NCBI RefSeq assembly: GCF_000756715.1
Contig: NZ_CCSE01000001.1
Coordinates: forward strand, 186,001-250,000
DNA: 64,000 nt
DNA from: Jeotgalicoccus saudimassiliensis
GTDB lineage: Bacteria; Bacillota; Bacilli; Staphylococcales; Salinicoccaceae
Reading direction: 5' to 3'
Positions 9,559 through 19,652 of the stretch are shown here, in pieces. The notes under the pieces were generated by a model. The model was not told where the DNA came from and searched no databases. It worked only from the letters and a program-made list of their open reading frames with translations. Position numbers and translations under genes: made by a program. Position 1 is the stretch's first letter; each line of letters opens with the position of its first letter.

Positions 9559-10488
9559 ATGTTATTGGTAAAAGACTTAGTCGAGGAGTTCGACTTAAAG
9601 ATATGGGGCGGGAATGCAGGCCTCGAGAATGAAATTCCGAGCTTTGACCTCTCCAGGCCGGGACTTGAAATAGCAGGGTATTTCTCCCACTATTCATCCG
9701 ACCGGGTGCAGGTGCTCGGTATGAAGGAAATCTCATTTTTTGAGCGCGTGCTGTCGGATCAGGACCGCGAAGATCGTGCGAAGCGGCTGTGCAGAAAAGA
9801 AACACCGTGTATTATCGTCACGAGAAGCCAGCAGCCGCCTCTTGAATTAATTGAGGCGTGCAACGAAACGAATACGGTACTTCTTATTACGGAAGATAAT
9901 ACGACGAACTTTACGAGCCGTATTACGACCTACCTTGAAAAGGAACTGGCTCCGGAAACGAACATGCACGGTGTGCTTGTCGATGTATACGGTATCGGTG
10001 TGATGATAACGGGTGAAAGCGGCATCGGTAAAAGTGAAACCGCGCTTGAACTCGTTAAAAACGGACACCGTCTTGTAGCGGATGATAACGTTGAAATTAA
10101 AGAGGTCAATAAGAATGTGCTGATGGGTTCTGCGCCCGAACTGATTCAGCACCTGCTTGAAATACGGGGCCTCGGCATTATTAACGTTATGACGCTGTTT
10201 GGTGCAGGATGTATTCTGACGGAAAAACGTATTATGCTGAACGTTCACCTTGAAAACTGGACGGACAATAATACATACGACCGTCTCGGACTCGAAGATA
10301 AAAAGATTAAAATACTGAACTCGGAAGTGACGAAAAAAGTCATTCCGATACGTCCGGGGCGCAGTCTCGCCGGTATTATCGAAGTCGCTGCGATGAACCA
10401 CCGTCTCAATCAGATGGGGCACAATGCGGCACACGAATTTAACGACCGTCTGAACGAAAAGATTAAAAACAACGGAGGCAGCCAATGA
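9559..10488 (+). CDS. hprK: HPr kinase/phosphorylase
   Basis: 309 residues, standard length. Walker [10 protein letters not shown] is at about residue 152, and the family signature [11 protein letters not shown] is near 205. The enzyme phosphorylates HPr on Ser46, or removes the phosphate, according to glycolytic state; HPr-Ser-P is the CcpA cofactor in catabolite repression. It begins an operon with lgt, an acyltransferase and a TPR protein; its stop overlaps the lgt ATG by four bases. This is the regulator expected to act on the cre site seen at the xyl promoter at 59.08 kb. Confidence 0.97.
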   Translation: MLLVKDLVEEFDLKIWGGNAGLENEIPSFDLSRPGLEIAGYFSHYSSDRVQVLGMKEISFFERVLSDQDREDRAKRLCRKETPCIIVTRSQQPPLELIEACNETNTVLLITEDNTTNFTSRITTYLEKELAPETNMHGVLVDVYGIGVMITGESGIGKSETALELVKNGHRLVADDNVEIKEVNKNVLMGSAPELIQHLLEIRGLGIINVMTLFGAGCILTEKRIMLNVHLENWTDNNTYDRLGLEDKKIKILNSEVTKKVIPIRPGRSLAGIIEVAAMNHRLNQMGHNAAHEFNDRLNEKIKNNGGSQ

Positions 10489-11369
10489 TAATTTTAAACA
10501 CCATTGATCCGGTTGCAGTATCGCTCGGCCCGCTGTCCATTCACTGGTACGGCATTATTATTTTAAGCGGTATGATACTCGGGTATTTTATAGCCAACAG
10601 GGAAACGGTAAAAAAAGGACTGCCTGATGATTTATTTATGGATCTGATGATGTACATCATTATTTTCTCGCTGATCGGTGCACGTCTGTATTATGTTTTC
10701 TTTAATCTGGATTATTATTTCTTTAACCCGCTCGACATTATTAAAGTGTGGGAGGGCGGTATGGCCATTCACGGCGGACTGATCGGCGGATTCCTTGCAG
10801 GTCTGATTTATACGAAAACGAAAGGCTACAGCTTTTTCCAGGTGGCAGATATTGCAGCGCCGAGTATTCTGCTCGGCCAGGCAATCGGGCGCTGGGGCAA
10901 CTTTATTAACCAGGAAGCCCACGGCGGACCGGTAGCGAGAGAATTCCTTGAAAACTTAATGCTGCCGGAATTCATTATTAACCATATGAATATCGACGGC
11001 ACTTATTATCATCCGACATTTTTATACGAGTCGGTCTGGAGTATCATCGGAGTGGTTATATTATTATTAATCCGTCCGAAATTACCGCTTGGCCACACAG
11101 TGCTCGTTTATTTGATATACTATTCAGTCGGCAGGTTCTTTATCGAAGGTATGCGTACTGACAGTTTAATGATCGGTGAGCTGTTAAGAACAGCACAGGT
11201 TATTTCAGTTATTACGATTGTCGGCGCACTCGCGTTAATGATTTACCGCGGGATGAAATACGAACTGCCGAAATACGGTGAAGTATACGGCAACTATGCA
11301 GCAAAAGATGAACCGAAACATTTCAATAAATCATCAGTAGTCAATAAGAAGAAAAAAAGGAAGAAGTAG
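10485..11369 (+). CDS. lgt: Prolipoprotein diacylglyceryl transferase
   Basis: 294 residues with about seven membrane segments and the Lgt signature [14 protein letters not shown] near residue 130, plus [10 protein letters not shown] earlier. It transfers diacylglyceryl from phosphatidylglycerol to the lipobox Cys of lipoproteins, and so is needed for the MetQ, TcaA-like and DUF4352-like lipoproteins in this window. The C-terminus is a Lys-rich tail (KKKKRKK). The ATGA overlap with hprK indicates translational coupling. Confidence 0.97.
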   Translation: MIILNTIDPVAVSLGPLSIHWYGIIILSGMILGYFIANRETVKKGLPDDLFMDLMMYIIIFSLIGARLYYVFFNLDYYFFNPLDIIKVWEGGMAIHGGLIGGFLAGLIYTKTKGYSFFQVADIAAPSILLGQAIGRWGNFINQEAHGGPVAREFLENLMLPEFIINHMNIDGTYYHPTFLYESVWSIIGVVILLLIRPKLPLGHTVLVYLIYYSVGRFFIEGMRTDSLMIGELLRTAQVISVITIVGALALMIYRGMKYELPKYGEVYGNYAAKDEPKHFNKSSVVNKKKKRKK

Positions 11370-11370
11370 C

Positions 11371-11853
11371 ATGAGGAAATTAACCCGGCATTCGGGCTTT
11401 AAAATTAATCCGCTGTGGCATCTTTACCGCACTGTTTCACTCGTTAAAGTGGCTAAAAACTTTATCGTAATCGAAGCGGGGCGTTTTATGCCATCGACTA
11501 AAATGAAACATAAATGGTACGCCCGCGGACTCGGAATGAATCTTGGTCCACACGTGTCATTTGCCTACAAGGCGATGCCCGATTTAATGTTTCCGGAATT
11601 AATTACTATCGGTGAAAACACGATTATCGGCTATAATGCGACGATACTGACACATGAGTATTTAACAGATGAATACAGAATCGGCAAAGTTGAAATCGGC
11701 GATAATACGATGATCGGTGCCAATGCAACAATTCTGCCGGGTGTGACGATCGGCAGCAGCGTCAAAGTCGGCGCCGGTACAGTCGTGTCAAAAGACATTC
11801 CCGATAACGCACTCGTCTACGGCAATCCGATGATAATAAGGGAGAGAGCATAA
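11371..11853 (+). CDS. Left-handed beta-helix acyltransferase (YvoF type)
   Basis: 160 residues. Residues ~65-155 hold hexapeptide repeats (ITIGENTIIGYNATIL, VEIGDNTMIGANATIL, VTIGSSVKVGAGTVV), and the C-terminal DIPDNALVYGNP motif is typical of the maltose/galactoside acetyltransferase-like family. It starts one base after the lgt stop and overlaps the next gene by one base. The same hprK-lgt-acyltransferase-TPR order occurs in S. aureus and, in part, B. subtilis (yvoF). The acceptor is not known. Confidence 0.85.
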   Translation: MRKLTRHSGFKINPLWHLYRTVSLVKVAKNFIVIEAGRFMPSTKMKHKWYARGLGMNLGPHVSFAYKAMPDLMFPELITIGENTIIGYNATILTHEYLTDEYRIGKVEIGDNTMIGANATILPGVTIGSSVKVGAGTVVSKDIPDNALVYGNPMIIRERA

Positions 11854-13274
11854 TGAATAACAGAAAAGTAATCTCTCTCGATCAAAACGGAGAGCATTAC
11901 TACAGGCAGGGTATTAAAAAACGGCAGCAGAATTTAAAAAAGGAAGCACTCGCGCTTTTGAAAAAAGCATACGATAAAAACCCGGGAAACATGGATTATC
12001 TGTCGGAGTATGTTTACGTTATGGCAGAGAACGGATTCGGTAACGAGGCGGAACATTTAATTATAGAAACTTTCGTTAAGGACAACTACGACCCGGAATA
12101 TTTTTATATACTGAGCCAGATTAATATTATAAAACACGATGCGAATAAAGCATTTTTATACGGTGTTCAATATTCGAACTACGATCCTGAATCGAATTAT
12201 GATGACACGCTTGAAGAAATGTTCGATGTTGAAATCGAAGATGAGAATGAACTTGAAAAAGAGGCAGAGCGTTTTATCGGCCAGCAGATTTTCCAGCATT
12301 TATTTATGAATGCGAAAGTGTCTGAAGCGCTGGAGTATCTGGACTCGCTCCCGATGAACATTCAGGAGGAGCCCGAATTCAGAAACTTAAAAGCGATGGC
12401 CTACCTGTTTTTAAATAAGTTCGAAGATGCACAGGTGCTGCTTGAACAGCTGCTGGAAGATGACCAGACGGACATGCATGCATTGAGCCACATGACGTTG
12501 CTGCATTATCATACAGAACAGTTTGATAAGTACGAGGCGTATTTAAAGAAACTGGAAGTGGTGGAACCGCTTGACGATGATGCCAGGTTTAAAGTGGGTC
12601 TCGTACTGAACTTTCTGCAGAAATACGAGCATTCATACAAACTGCTGTTTCCGCTCTACAAAAAACAGAAAATCGTTAACTTCCAGCTGCTCCATGCACT
12701 CAGTTTTTCGAGCTATCACCTCGGAAAGCATGAAGAATCGAAAATTTACTGGACGCGTATGCAGAACTTCCATCCGGTCGATGAGAAATTCAGTCCGTGG
12801 AAAAAAGATGAAGCGGCGGCGGAAATACTCAAGCTGGAAAGCATGTATCTGCACGATGAAGACCAGCACAAACGTCTGCTGGCATTGTATTTAATCAGTA
12901 AGATCGAGCCGCGTGAAGCAATTATCGGTTTATCGATATGGGATCATATTGAAACACTTGATGATTACGAAAAGCTTTACGTAACGTTTTTATTCCAGGG
13001 CTTAAAGCTCGTTCGTCTCGGACGGATGCATATCGGCCTCGAATTGTTATATGAACAGTCCTTCAGAGATGAGGAAACGCTGCTGATGTGGATTAACGTG
13101 TTTCACGATCTGTACGAAAAACATAAAGAGTTTGAAGATGTGGAAAGCCATACGGCAGCAGCATTGTACCTGTATCCCAGCGGCCGCAGGCTGACGAAAA
13201 AAGGTCTCGCGGAACTGTTTAATACGACGGTGTACAGACTGAATAAAGCAATCGACAGAATAAAGCAGATTTAA
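11853..13274 (+). CDS. TPR-repeat protein
   Basis: 473 residues, almost entirely helical. Degenerate tetratricopeptide repeats run from about residue 25 to 330 (for example KEALALLKKAYDKNPGNMDYL), without signal peptide or membrane helix. The last ~80 residues contain a helix-turn-helix-like end (LTKKGLAELFNTTVYRLNKAI). Its position as last gene of the hprK-lgt operon is conserved in S. aureus. TPR proteins act as scaffolds; the partner is unknown. Confidence 0.8.
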   Translation: MNNRKVISLDQNGEHYYRQGIKKRQQNLKKEALALLKKAYDKNPGNMDYLSEYVYVMAENGFGNEAEHLIIETFVKDNYDPEYFYILSQINIIKHDANKAFLYGVQYSNYDPESNYDDTLEEMFDVEIEDENELEKEAERFIGQQIFQHLFMNAKVSEALEYLDSLPMNIQEEPEFRNLKAMAYLFLNKFEDAQVLLEQLLEDDQTDMHALSHMTLLHYHTEQFDKYEAYLKKLEVVEPLDDDARFKVGLVLNFLQKYEHSYKLLFPLYKKQKIVNFQLLHALSFSSYHLGKHEESKIYWTRMQNFHPVDEKFSPWKKDEAAAEILKLESMYLHDEDQHKRLLALYLISKIEPREAIIGLSIWDHIETLDDYEKLYVTFLFQGLKLVRLGRMHIGLELLYEQSFRDEETLLMWINVFHDLYEKHKEFEDVESHTAAALYLYPSGRRLTKKGLAELFNTTVYRLNKAIDRIKQI

Positions 13275-13301
13275 TGATTTACAGTCGGAAAGTCTATATA
13301 A

Positions 13302-14270
<969 letters not shown>

Positions 14271-14285
14271 TTAATCGAATGAAAT

Positions 14286-14306
14286 CCCCCGAAAGGGGGT
14301 TTTTTC
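14286..14306 (+). terminator. Terminator after trxB
   Basis: CCCCC, tetraloop GAAA, GGGGG, then TTTTTT directly after the trxB stop. Confidence 0.93.
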
Positions 14307-14374
14307 GTAACGTTATCCGTTATAATATAGTTGATGGTAATTTTAGAAAATAAGTAAATTTGAGGGTGTGCTTT

Positions 14375-15259
14375 ATGAAAAATTTAATCATAATTACAGG
14401 TATGAGCGGTTCGGGAAAATCTGTTGCACTGGAAGCGATTGAAGATACAGGTTATTTCTGCATCGACAATCTCCCCCCGATTCTTATTCCGAAAGTTGTG
14501 GAACTGATGGAAACGACCGACGGCAAGATGAACAAGGTCGCGCTTGGAATCGACCTCCGCGGCAAGGAATTCTTTGATGTGTTAATTCAGAAACTGGAAA
14601 CCGTGCTGGTTAACGAAGACATTATGCTCCGCATCGTCTTTCTTGATACGGACGATGAAAGACTCGTCAGCCGCTACAAAGAGACGCGCCGTTCCCATCC
14701 GTTAAACGAAGGAGTTTCGGTACTGCAGGCAATTAAAAAAGAACGCGAACTGCTGGATGATCTTAAAGGACGCGCATCTGTAATCGTCGATACGACAGAC
14801 TTGTCCCCGAAAGAATTGAGAGACCACATCTTCACTTTATACAGCGGCGGACGCGAGCAGTTTTTTGCTGTGAACGTGCTGAGTTTCGGATTTAAGCACG
14901 GCGTTCCGATCGATGCGGATTTAATGTTCGATGTCCGCTTTCTGCCGAATCCTTTCTACATTCCCGAATACCGTCCGTTAACCGGTCTGAACAAGGAAGT
15001 GTACGATTACGTCATGAAGTGGCAGGATACCGATACGTTTTATGACAAACTGTACGATATGATTAAATATTTAATTCCTCAATATATTAAAGAAGGCAAG
15101 TCCCAGCTGACTATTGCGATCGGCTGCACAGGCGGTCAGCACCGCTCGGTTGCACTGTCACGCCGCCTGGCAAAAGAACTGGACGAAAAGTTCACATTTG
15201 CGGTTAACACGACCCACCGTGATGCGAGAATTGAAGGCACAGTCAATGAAAAAGATTAA
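14375..15259 (+). CDS. rapZ: RapZ/YvcJ nucleotide-binding regulator
   Basis: 294 residues. P-loop GMSGSGKSVALE sits at the N-terminus and the conserved C-terminal AIGCTGGQHRSVALSRR near residue 250. In E. coli the orthologue is an RNase adaptor that binds small RNAs; in Bacillus (YvcJ) it is a nucleotide-hydrolysing protein linked to competence. The frame can be extended to TTG 14360, but the SD GAGGGTG (14362-14368) points to ATG 14375. First gene of the rapZ-yvcK-whiA operon. Confidence 0.95.
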   Translation: MKNLIIITGMSGSGKSVALEAIEDTGYFCIDNLPPILIPKVVELMETTDGKMNKVALGIDLRGKEFFDVLIQKLETVLVNEDIMLRIVFLDTDDERLVSRYKETRRSHPLNEGVSVLQAIKKERELLDDLKGRASVIVDTTDLSPKELRDHIFTLYSGGREQFFAVNVLSFGFKHGVPIDADLMFDVRFLPNPFYIPEYRPLTGLNKEVYDYVMKWQDTDTFYDKLYDMIKYLIPQYIKEGKSQLTIAIGCTGGQHRSVALSRRLAKELDEKFTFAVNTTHRDARIEGTVNEKD

Positions 15260-16220
15260 AATCGCAATTATCGGAGGCGGTACGGGCCTCGCTGTCTTAT
15301 CACGCGGATTAAAAACATATCCCGTCGATATTTCAGCGATCGTATCAGTAGCGGATGATGGTGGGTCAACCGGAATTATCCGCGATCAGATCGATATGCC
15401 GGCACCCGGTGATATCCGGAACGTCATGTCTGCGTTAAGCGAAGTGGAAACGAAACTTGAGCACCTGTTTACCTACCGCTTTAAAAAAGATGAAATATCC
15501 GGACATTCGCTCGGCAACCTAATGCTTGCGGCGATGTACGATATAAGCGGGGACTTTGCCACAGCAGTCAGTGAACTGTCAAAAATACTGAACGTTAAAG
15601 GGACGGTCATTCCGTCGACAAACGTCAGTCCGAAGCTTGCAGCCAGAATGGCCGATGACTCGATTATTATCGGTGAAAGCTATATTCCGAAAGTGAAAAA
15701 GGAAATACGGGAGATGTACTTAATTCCGACGAATATCGATGCGACACCCGCAGCGGTGGAAGCGATACTTGAAGCGGACATTATCGTACTCGGACCCGGC
15801 TCTCTGTACACGAGCATCATTCCAAACCTGCTGCCAAAAGGCATCGCAGAAGCTTTAGCCGATTCCAATGGTATAAAAGTCTACGTGTCAAACCTGCTGG
15901 AACAGCCGGGAGAAACGATGGGCATGAGCGCTTTTGATCATCTGTATGCGATAGAGAAACATTTAAAAGCCCGGGTCATCGATTATGTGATTTTAAACGA
16001 ACGCGACGTCTATGAACAAATGGCGGACACTTATAAAAACAGAGGTGTCCATATTATTAAAAGCGAGCGGGAAAAACTTGAAGCGCACGGAATCAAAGTC
16101 ATTACCGACGATGAGCTGATTATCGTTGACGACGAACGGGTAGTGCGCCATAACAATGAAAAACTCGCAGAAATTATTTACGACATTGTCATCGATGAGT
16201 CGGAGACACTGAAGTATTAG
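15246..16220 (+). CDS. yvcK: Gluconeogenesis/cell-shape factor YvcK (CofD-like)
   Basis: 324 residues from ATG 15246, which overlaps the end of rapZ by 14 bases and has SD GAAGG (15233-15237). The N-terminus IIGGGTGLAVLSRGLK and the following VADDGGSTG are the UDP-sugar/CofD-fold binding motifs of YvcK. The protein binds UDP-GlcNAc and is needed for normal growth and shape on gluconeogenic carbon sources. The frame is open farther upstream (to 15114), but that part lies inside rapZ and is not protein-like. Confidence 0.95.
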   Translation: MKKIKIAIIGGGTGLAVLSRGLKTYPVDISAIVSVADDGGSTGIIRDQIDMPAPGDIRNVMSALSEVETKLEHLFTYRFKKDEISGHSLGNLMLAAMYDISGDFATAVSELSKILNVKGTVIPSTNVSPKLAARMADDSIIIGESYIPKVKKEIREMYLIPTNIDATPAAVEAILEADIIVLGPGSLYTSIIPNLLPKGIAEALADSNGIKVYVSNLLEQPGETMGMSAFDHLYAIEKHLKARVIDYVILNERDVYEQMADTYKNRGVHIIKSEREKLEAHGIKVITDDELIIVDDERVVRHNNEKLAEIIYDIVIDESETLKY

Positions 16221-16247
16221 GGAAGATTTTGAAAGGAACGTGGTAGC

Positions 16248-17192
16248 ATGTCATTTGCTTCCGAAATGAAAAATGAATTAACGAGAATTGAAGTGGATGA
16301 GTGCTGCATGAAGAGTGAACTGTCCGCACTGATTAAAATGAACGGTGCAGTCAGTTACTTTGACGGCCAGTGGGTCGTAAACGTCCAGACGGAAAACGCT
16401 GCGATTGCACGCCGTATTTTCTCGTTAATCAAAAATGTATATAAAATAGAAATCGATCTCCTCGTGAGAAAAAAGATGAAGCTGAAAAAGAACAACGTTT
16501 ATATTTGCCGCATTAAAAATGAAACGAAAGACGTGCTGGCGGATTTACGAATCTTCTCAGGCGGTGTGCTGACAAATACAGTAACCGATGAAATTAAAAA
16601 GAAAGAATGCTGCAGAAGAAGTTATTTAAGAGGCGCATTTTTAGCCGGAGGTTCCGTGAACAATCCGGAAACATCAGCATATCACCTGGAAATCGGTTCG
16701 CTTTATGAAGAACACGCACAGGAAATAACGGATATGATGAACAGCTATGCGCTGAACGCTAAATACATCGACCGTAAACGCGGCTATATTATTTACCTGA
16801 AAGAAGCGGAGAAGATTGCGGAATTCCTGAGTCTGATCGGCGGCTACCAGGCGCTGTTAAAATTCGAGGACATCCGTATCGTCAGAGACATGCGTAACTC
16901 AGTAAACCGTCTTGTGAACTGTGAAACAGCAAACTTAAACAAAACGATTAACGCAGCAATGCGTCAGGTGGAAAACATAAAATTTATCGATGCGGAGATC
17001 GGTATCGATGAACTGCCTGAGCGCCTGCGGGAAGTTGCGCGCATTCGCGTTGAACATCAGGACATGACATTAAAAGAAATCGGGGAAGCCGTCTCGACCG
17101 GCACGATTTCAAAATCAGGTATCAATCACCGTTTGAGAAAGCTCGATGAAATCGCAGATAAACTGCGTGCCGGCGAGGAAATGGTGTTTTAA
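16248..17192 (+). CDS. whiA: DNA-binding protein WhiA
   Basis: 314 residues. It has an N-terminal LAGLIDADG-like fold lacking nuclease function, with [16 protein letters not shown] near residue 125, and a C-terminal helix-turn-helix ([19 protein letters not shown] near 275). WhiA influences cell division and chromosome segregation in Bacillus and sporulation in Streptomyces. Last gene of the rapZ-yvcK-whiA unit, followed by a long stem terminator. Confidence 0.96.
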   Translation: MSFASEMKNELTRIEVDECCMKSELSALIKMNGAVSYFDGQWVVNVQTENAAIARRIFSLIKNVYKIEIDLLVRKKMKLKKNNVYICRIKNETKDVLADLRIFSGGVLTNTVTDEIKKKECCRRSYLRGAFLAGGSVNNPETSAYHLEIGSLYEEHAQEITDMMNSYALNAKYIDRKRGYIIYLKEAEKIAEFLSLIGGYQALLKFEDIRIVRDMRNSVNRLVNCETANLNKTINAAMRQVENIKFIDAEIGIDELPERLREVARIRVEHQDMTLKEIGEAVSTGTISKSGINHRLRKLDEIADKLRAGEEMVF

Positions 17193-17198
17193 AAAGAG

Positions 17199-17234
17199 GC
17201 GCACCCGGATTTTTGATCCGGGTGCGCTTTTTTT
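17199..17234 (+). terminator. Terminator after whiA
   Basis: GCGCACCCGGAT (17199-17210), TTTT, then ATCCGGGTGCGC (17216-17227), then seven T. A 12-bp perfect stem. Confidence 0.95.
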
Positions 17235-17261
17235 GGTGTTTTGTTGGGATGAGGTGGTGCC

Positions 17262-17745
17262 GGATGACAACGGTGCTCTCCCGTTGTGAACCGAGGAGCG
17301 TTGGATGACAACAGCGATTCCCCGTTGTGAACCGGTGAGTGCGGGATGACAACGGTGCTCTCCCGTTGTGAACCGAGGAGCGTTGGATGACAACGGCGTT
17401 CTCCCGTTGTGAATCGGTGAGTGTTGGATGACAACGGCAATCCCCCGTTGTGAACCGAGGAGTACCGGATGACAACAGCGTTCCCCCGTTGTGAACCGAG
17501 GAGCGTTGGATGACAACAGCGATTCCCCGTTGTGAACCGAGGGGTCCCGGATGACAACAGCGTTCTCCCGTTGTGAACCGAGGGGTCCCGGATGACAACA
17601 GCGTTCCCCCGTTGTGAACCGAGGAGTACCGGATGACAACAGCGCTCCCCCGTTGTGAACCGAGGAGTACCGGATGACAACAGCGCTCCCCCGTTGTGAA
17701 CCGAGCCGTCCCGGATGACAACTGCAATTCCCCGTTGTGAACCGA
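17262..17745. repeat. Array of twelve 41-bp hairpin repeat units
   Basis: GGATGACAAC recurs at 17262, 17303, 17344, 17385, 17426, 17467, 17508, 17549, 17590, 17631, 17672 and 17713: an exact 41-bp period, twelve units, the last ending near 17745. Each unit is GGATGACAAC, a variable 7-8 base core, CCGTTGTGAACC, then a 6-9 base linker (GAGGAGTACC-like). ACAAC(GG) and (CC)GTTGT form an inverted repeat, so each unit can fold as a hairpin or bind a dimeric protein. Some neighbours are identical (17631 and 17672), pointing to duplication of single units. The array fills the gap between convergent whiA and the minus-strand SDR gene. Open frames across it on the minus strand come from the repeat, not from genes. 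Confidence 0.93.
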
Positions 17746-17770
17746 CCACAACCACAACATCAACCCAGCA

Positions 17771-18685
17771 CTATTCTCCGTAAATCTCTTCCAATGCCTG
17801 ATCCAGAGTCGGGTATAAATATTTAAAGTCGTTATTTAAGAGTACGACAGGGTGGACTTTCTGTCCTTTGGTGACGAGTAGTGAGCGTTCGCCGAGTACT
17901 TTATCGATTAAAAATCCGGGTGTTTTAAAGAAATTGGTTTTTCCGAGTACGGCGCTCAGCACTTTTGAGAATTCGCGCTGTCTGACCTGCACGGGTGCGG
18001 TGATGTTGACCGGGCCGCTGATTTCCTGGTTCACGCCGATAAATAAGAGTGCATTGACCACGTCATCGATGTGCACCCAGGAATACCATTGGCGGCCGCT
18101 CCCGATTTCCCCGCCGACGTTTGCGTTATACAGTTTTTCCATGACGGGCAGTGCTCCCCGGTGTTTATCGAGTACCAGACCAAAGCGTGAAAACACGACG
18201 CGGATGCCGAGGTCGCCAATTTTCCGGGCGGCCGATTCCCAGCGGTTCACGACGTCTGATAAAAAGTTCGTCGATGATAATTTGTCGAGTTCATTGTATT
18301 CGGCGACCTCACTTGCCGGATAATAACCGACAGCGCTGGCATTAATAAATGCAAGTGGTTTTATATCCGACGTCTCGAGCCAGCGGTGAAGCATATTCGT
18401 GACACCGAGTCTGCTGTCCAGTATCAGTTCTTTATATTCTTCTGTCCATTTTTCGTTCAGCGGTGCGCCTGCAAAGTTGTAAATCAGGTCAAAGTCTTCA
18501 GGCAGTGCCCCGGCCCAGTCCAGGTTGTTTAAATTGCTGTCATCGTATTTAACGTAATGTATATAAGGGTGTTCGCTCGTCTGTTCCTGACGCGTCAAAA
18601 TGTAAACGTGATGGCGGTCTTTACGGAATGCATAGGCGAGTTTCGTGCCGATAAAACCGGTACCGCCTGTAATTAGTATATTCAA
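17771..18685 (-). CDS. SDR-family NAD-dependent epimerase (TIGR01777/YfcH type)
   Basis: 304 residues with the N-terminal Rossmann motif NILITGGTGFIGTKLA, a YYP-type catalytic region (NASAVGYYPASE near residue 115) and the conserved WYSWVHIDDVVNALL near 205. The frame extends up to an ATG at 18706, but the SD GGGAGG lies inside that extension and is placed 8 bases before TTG 18685, so TTG is the likely start. The S. aureus homologue, beside clpP, was once annotated as a cell-division inhibitor; the substrate is unknown. Confidence 0.88.
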   Translation of the reverse strand: MNILITGGTGFIGTKLAYAFRKDRHHVYILTRQEQTSEHPYIHYVKYDDSNLNNLDWAGALPEDFDLIYNFAGAPLNEKWTEEYKELILDSRLGVTNMLHRWLETSDIKPLAFINASAVGYYPASEVAEYNELDKLSSTNFLSDVVNRWESAARKIGDLGIRVVFSRFGLVLDKHRGALPVMEKLYNANVGGEIGSGRQWYSWVHIDDVVNALLFIGVNQEISGPVNITAPVQVRQREFSKVLSAVLGKTNFFKTPGFLIDKVLGERSLLVTKGQKVHPVVLLNNDFKYLYPTLDQALEEIYGE

Positions 18686-18728
18686 GTTTATGGCCTCCCA
18701 ATACATATGATTAACTTTATACTAATTG

Positions 18729-18764
18729 AAAAAAGGACCCAAGTCACGTATGTGACCCGGGTCC
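18729..18764 (-). terminator. Terminator of clpP
   Basis: On the minus strand, GGACCC and GGGTCC pair around an inner GTCAC/GTGAC stem, followed by six T (plus-strand A-run at 18729-18734). It separates clpP from the SDR gene. Confidence 0.9.
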
Positions 18765-18778
18765 GGCAAAGTTAAATA

Positions 18779-19363
18779 TTATTTTTCTGGTTCCATGACG
18801 TGGTCGATTAAGCCGTACTCCTTAGCTTCTTCAGCTGTCATGAAGTTGTCGCGGTCAGTATCTCTCTCGATTTTCTCAAGAGGCTGACCTGTGCGGTCTG
18901 CTAAAATCTGGTTCAGCTTCTCGCGTGTTTTTAAAATGTGCTTCGCTGCAATCTCAATTTCAGTTGCCTGACCCTGAGCGCCGCCAAGCGGCTGGTGAAT
19001 CATAATTTCAGCGTTAGGAAGCGCGTAGCGTTTTCCTTTTGCACCTGCTGTTAACAGGAATGATCCCATCGATGCAGCAAGTCCGAGGCTGATTGTCTGA
19101 ACATCCGGCTTAATGTGCTGGATTGTATCGTAGATTGCCATGCCGGCAGTAACGCTTCCGCCCGGTGAGTTGATATAAAGGTAAATATCTTTTTCCGAGT
19201 CCTGAGCCTGCAGGAATAACAGCTGGCTGACTACCGAGTTTGCAACGTTATCATCGATTGCGCTCCCGATCATAATAATTCTATCTTTTAAGAGTCTTGA
19301 ATAAATATCGTAAGCACGTTCGCCACGATTTGTCTGTTCAATAACCGTAGGTATTAAATTCAT
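18779..19363 (-). CDS. clpP: ATP-dependent Clp protease proteolytic subunit
   Basis: 194 residues with the catalytic triad visible: Ser98 in LAASMGS, His123 in MIHQPLGG, Asp172 in TDRDNFM. The tetradecameric chamber degrades proteins fed by ClpX or ClpC. SD AGGAGGC lies just upstream of the ATG. The gene stands alone on the minus strand with its own CtsR-controlled promoter and terminator. Confidence 0.98.
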   Translation of the reverse strand: MNLIPTVIEQTNRGERAYDIYSRLLKDRIIMIGSAIDDNVANSVVSQLLFLQAQDSEKDIYLYINSPGGSVTAGMAIYDTIQHIKPDVQTISLGLAASMGSFLLTAGAKGKRYALPNAEIMIHQPLGGAQGQATEIEIAAKHILKTREKLNQILADRTGQPLEKIERDTDRDNFMTAEEAKEYGLIDHVMEPEK

Positions 19364-19408
19364 TATATTGCCTCCTGTTTGGTGAACTAAATTTTATTTG
19401 ATAATATA

Positions 19409-19437
19409 TTTATAACACGTTAGTCAAATAAGGTCAA
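19409..19437 (-). promoter_or_regulatory. clpP promoter
   Basis: On the minus strand: -35 TTGACC (19437-19432), 17-bp spacer, -10 TATAAA (19414-19409), 46 bases before the clpP ATG. The -35 is the inner half-site of the CtsR operator. Confidence 0.8.
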
Positions 19438-19438
19438 A
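19422..19438. promoter_or_regulatory. CtsR operator
   Basis: AGTCAAA-TAA-GGTCAAA is an exact match to the CtsR heptad direct repeat (A/G)GTCAAA-NAN-(A/G)GTCAAA. It covers the clpP -35 and spacer, so CtsR would repress clpP and release it on heat or protein stress. CtsR itself is not in this window. Confidence 0.92.
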
Positions 19439-19560
19439 AGAAAGAACTTCTGCTGTAATTCAGTTTATCATATTATTTTATTACGTATTTCGTCAATAAT
19501 TAGTCTTTATTCCTCAATACTTCCTTGCTATAATAAAATGTGCTTTACATATATTAATCT

Positions 19561-19632
19561 ACCCCCGTGGTGTAATGGATAACACGTAAGATTCCGGTTC
19601 TTAAGATGGGAGTTCAATTCTTCTCGGGGGTG
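19561..19632 (+). tRNA. tRNA-Arg (anticodon CCG)
   Basis: The 7-bp acceptor ACCCCCG/CGGGGGT, D-stem GTG/CAC, anticodon stem TAAGA/TCTTA with loop TTCCGGT (anticodon CCG, reads CGG) and a T-arm with TTCAATT loop all fold. CCA is not encoded. A TATAAT lies about 30 bases upstream. Confidence 0.93.
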
Positions 19633-19652
19633 CTAACAAAGAGGTGGGACAG

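Noticed and set aside
15114-15245. Upstream extension of yvcK to an ATG at 15114
   Set aside because: It lies inside rapZ, has no SD, and the known YvcK N-terminus begins at 15246.
17262-17745. CRISPR array
   Set aside because: The whole 41-bp unit is conserved, with no unique spacers of similar length, and no cas genes are present.
17115-17763. Three overlapping minus-strand frames of 174-213 codons across the 41-bp array
   Set aside because: They are by-products of a stop-free repeat unit in several frames, and they overlap the whiA terminator and 3' end.
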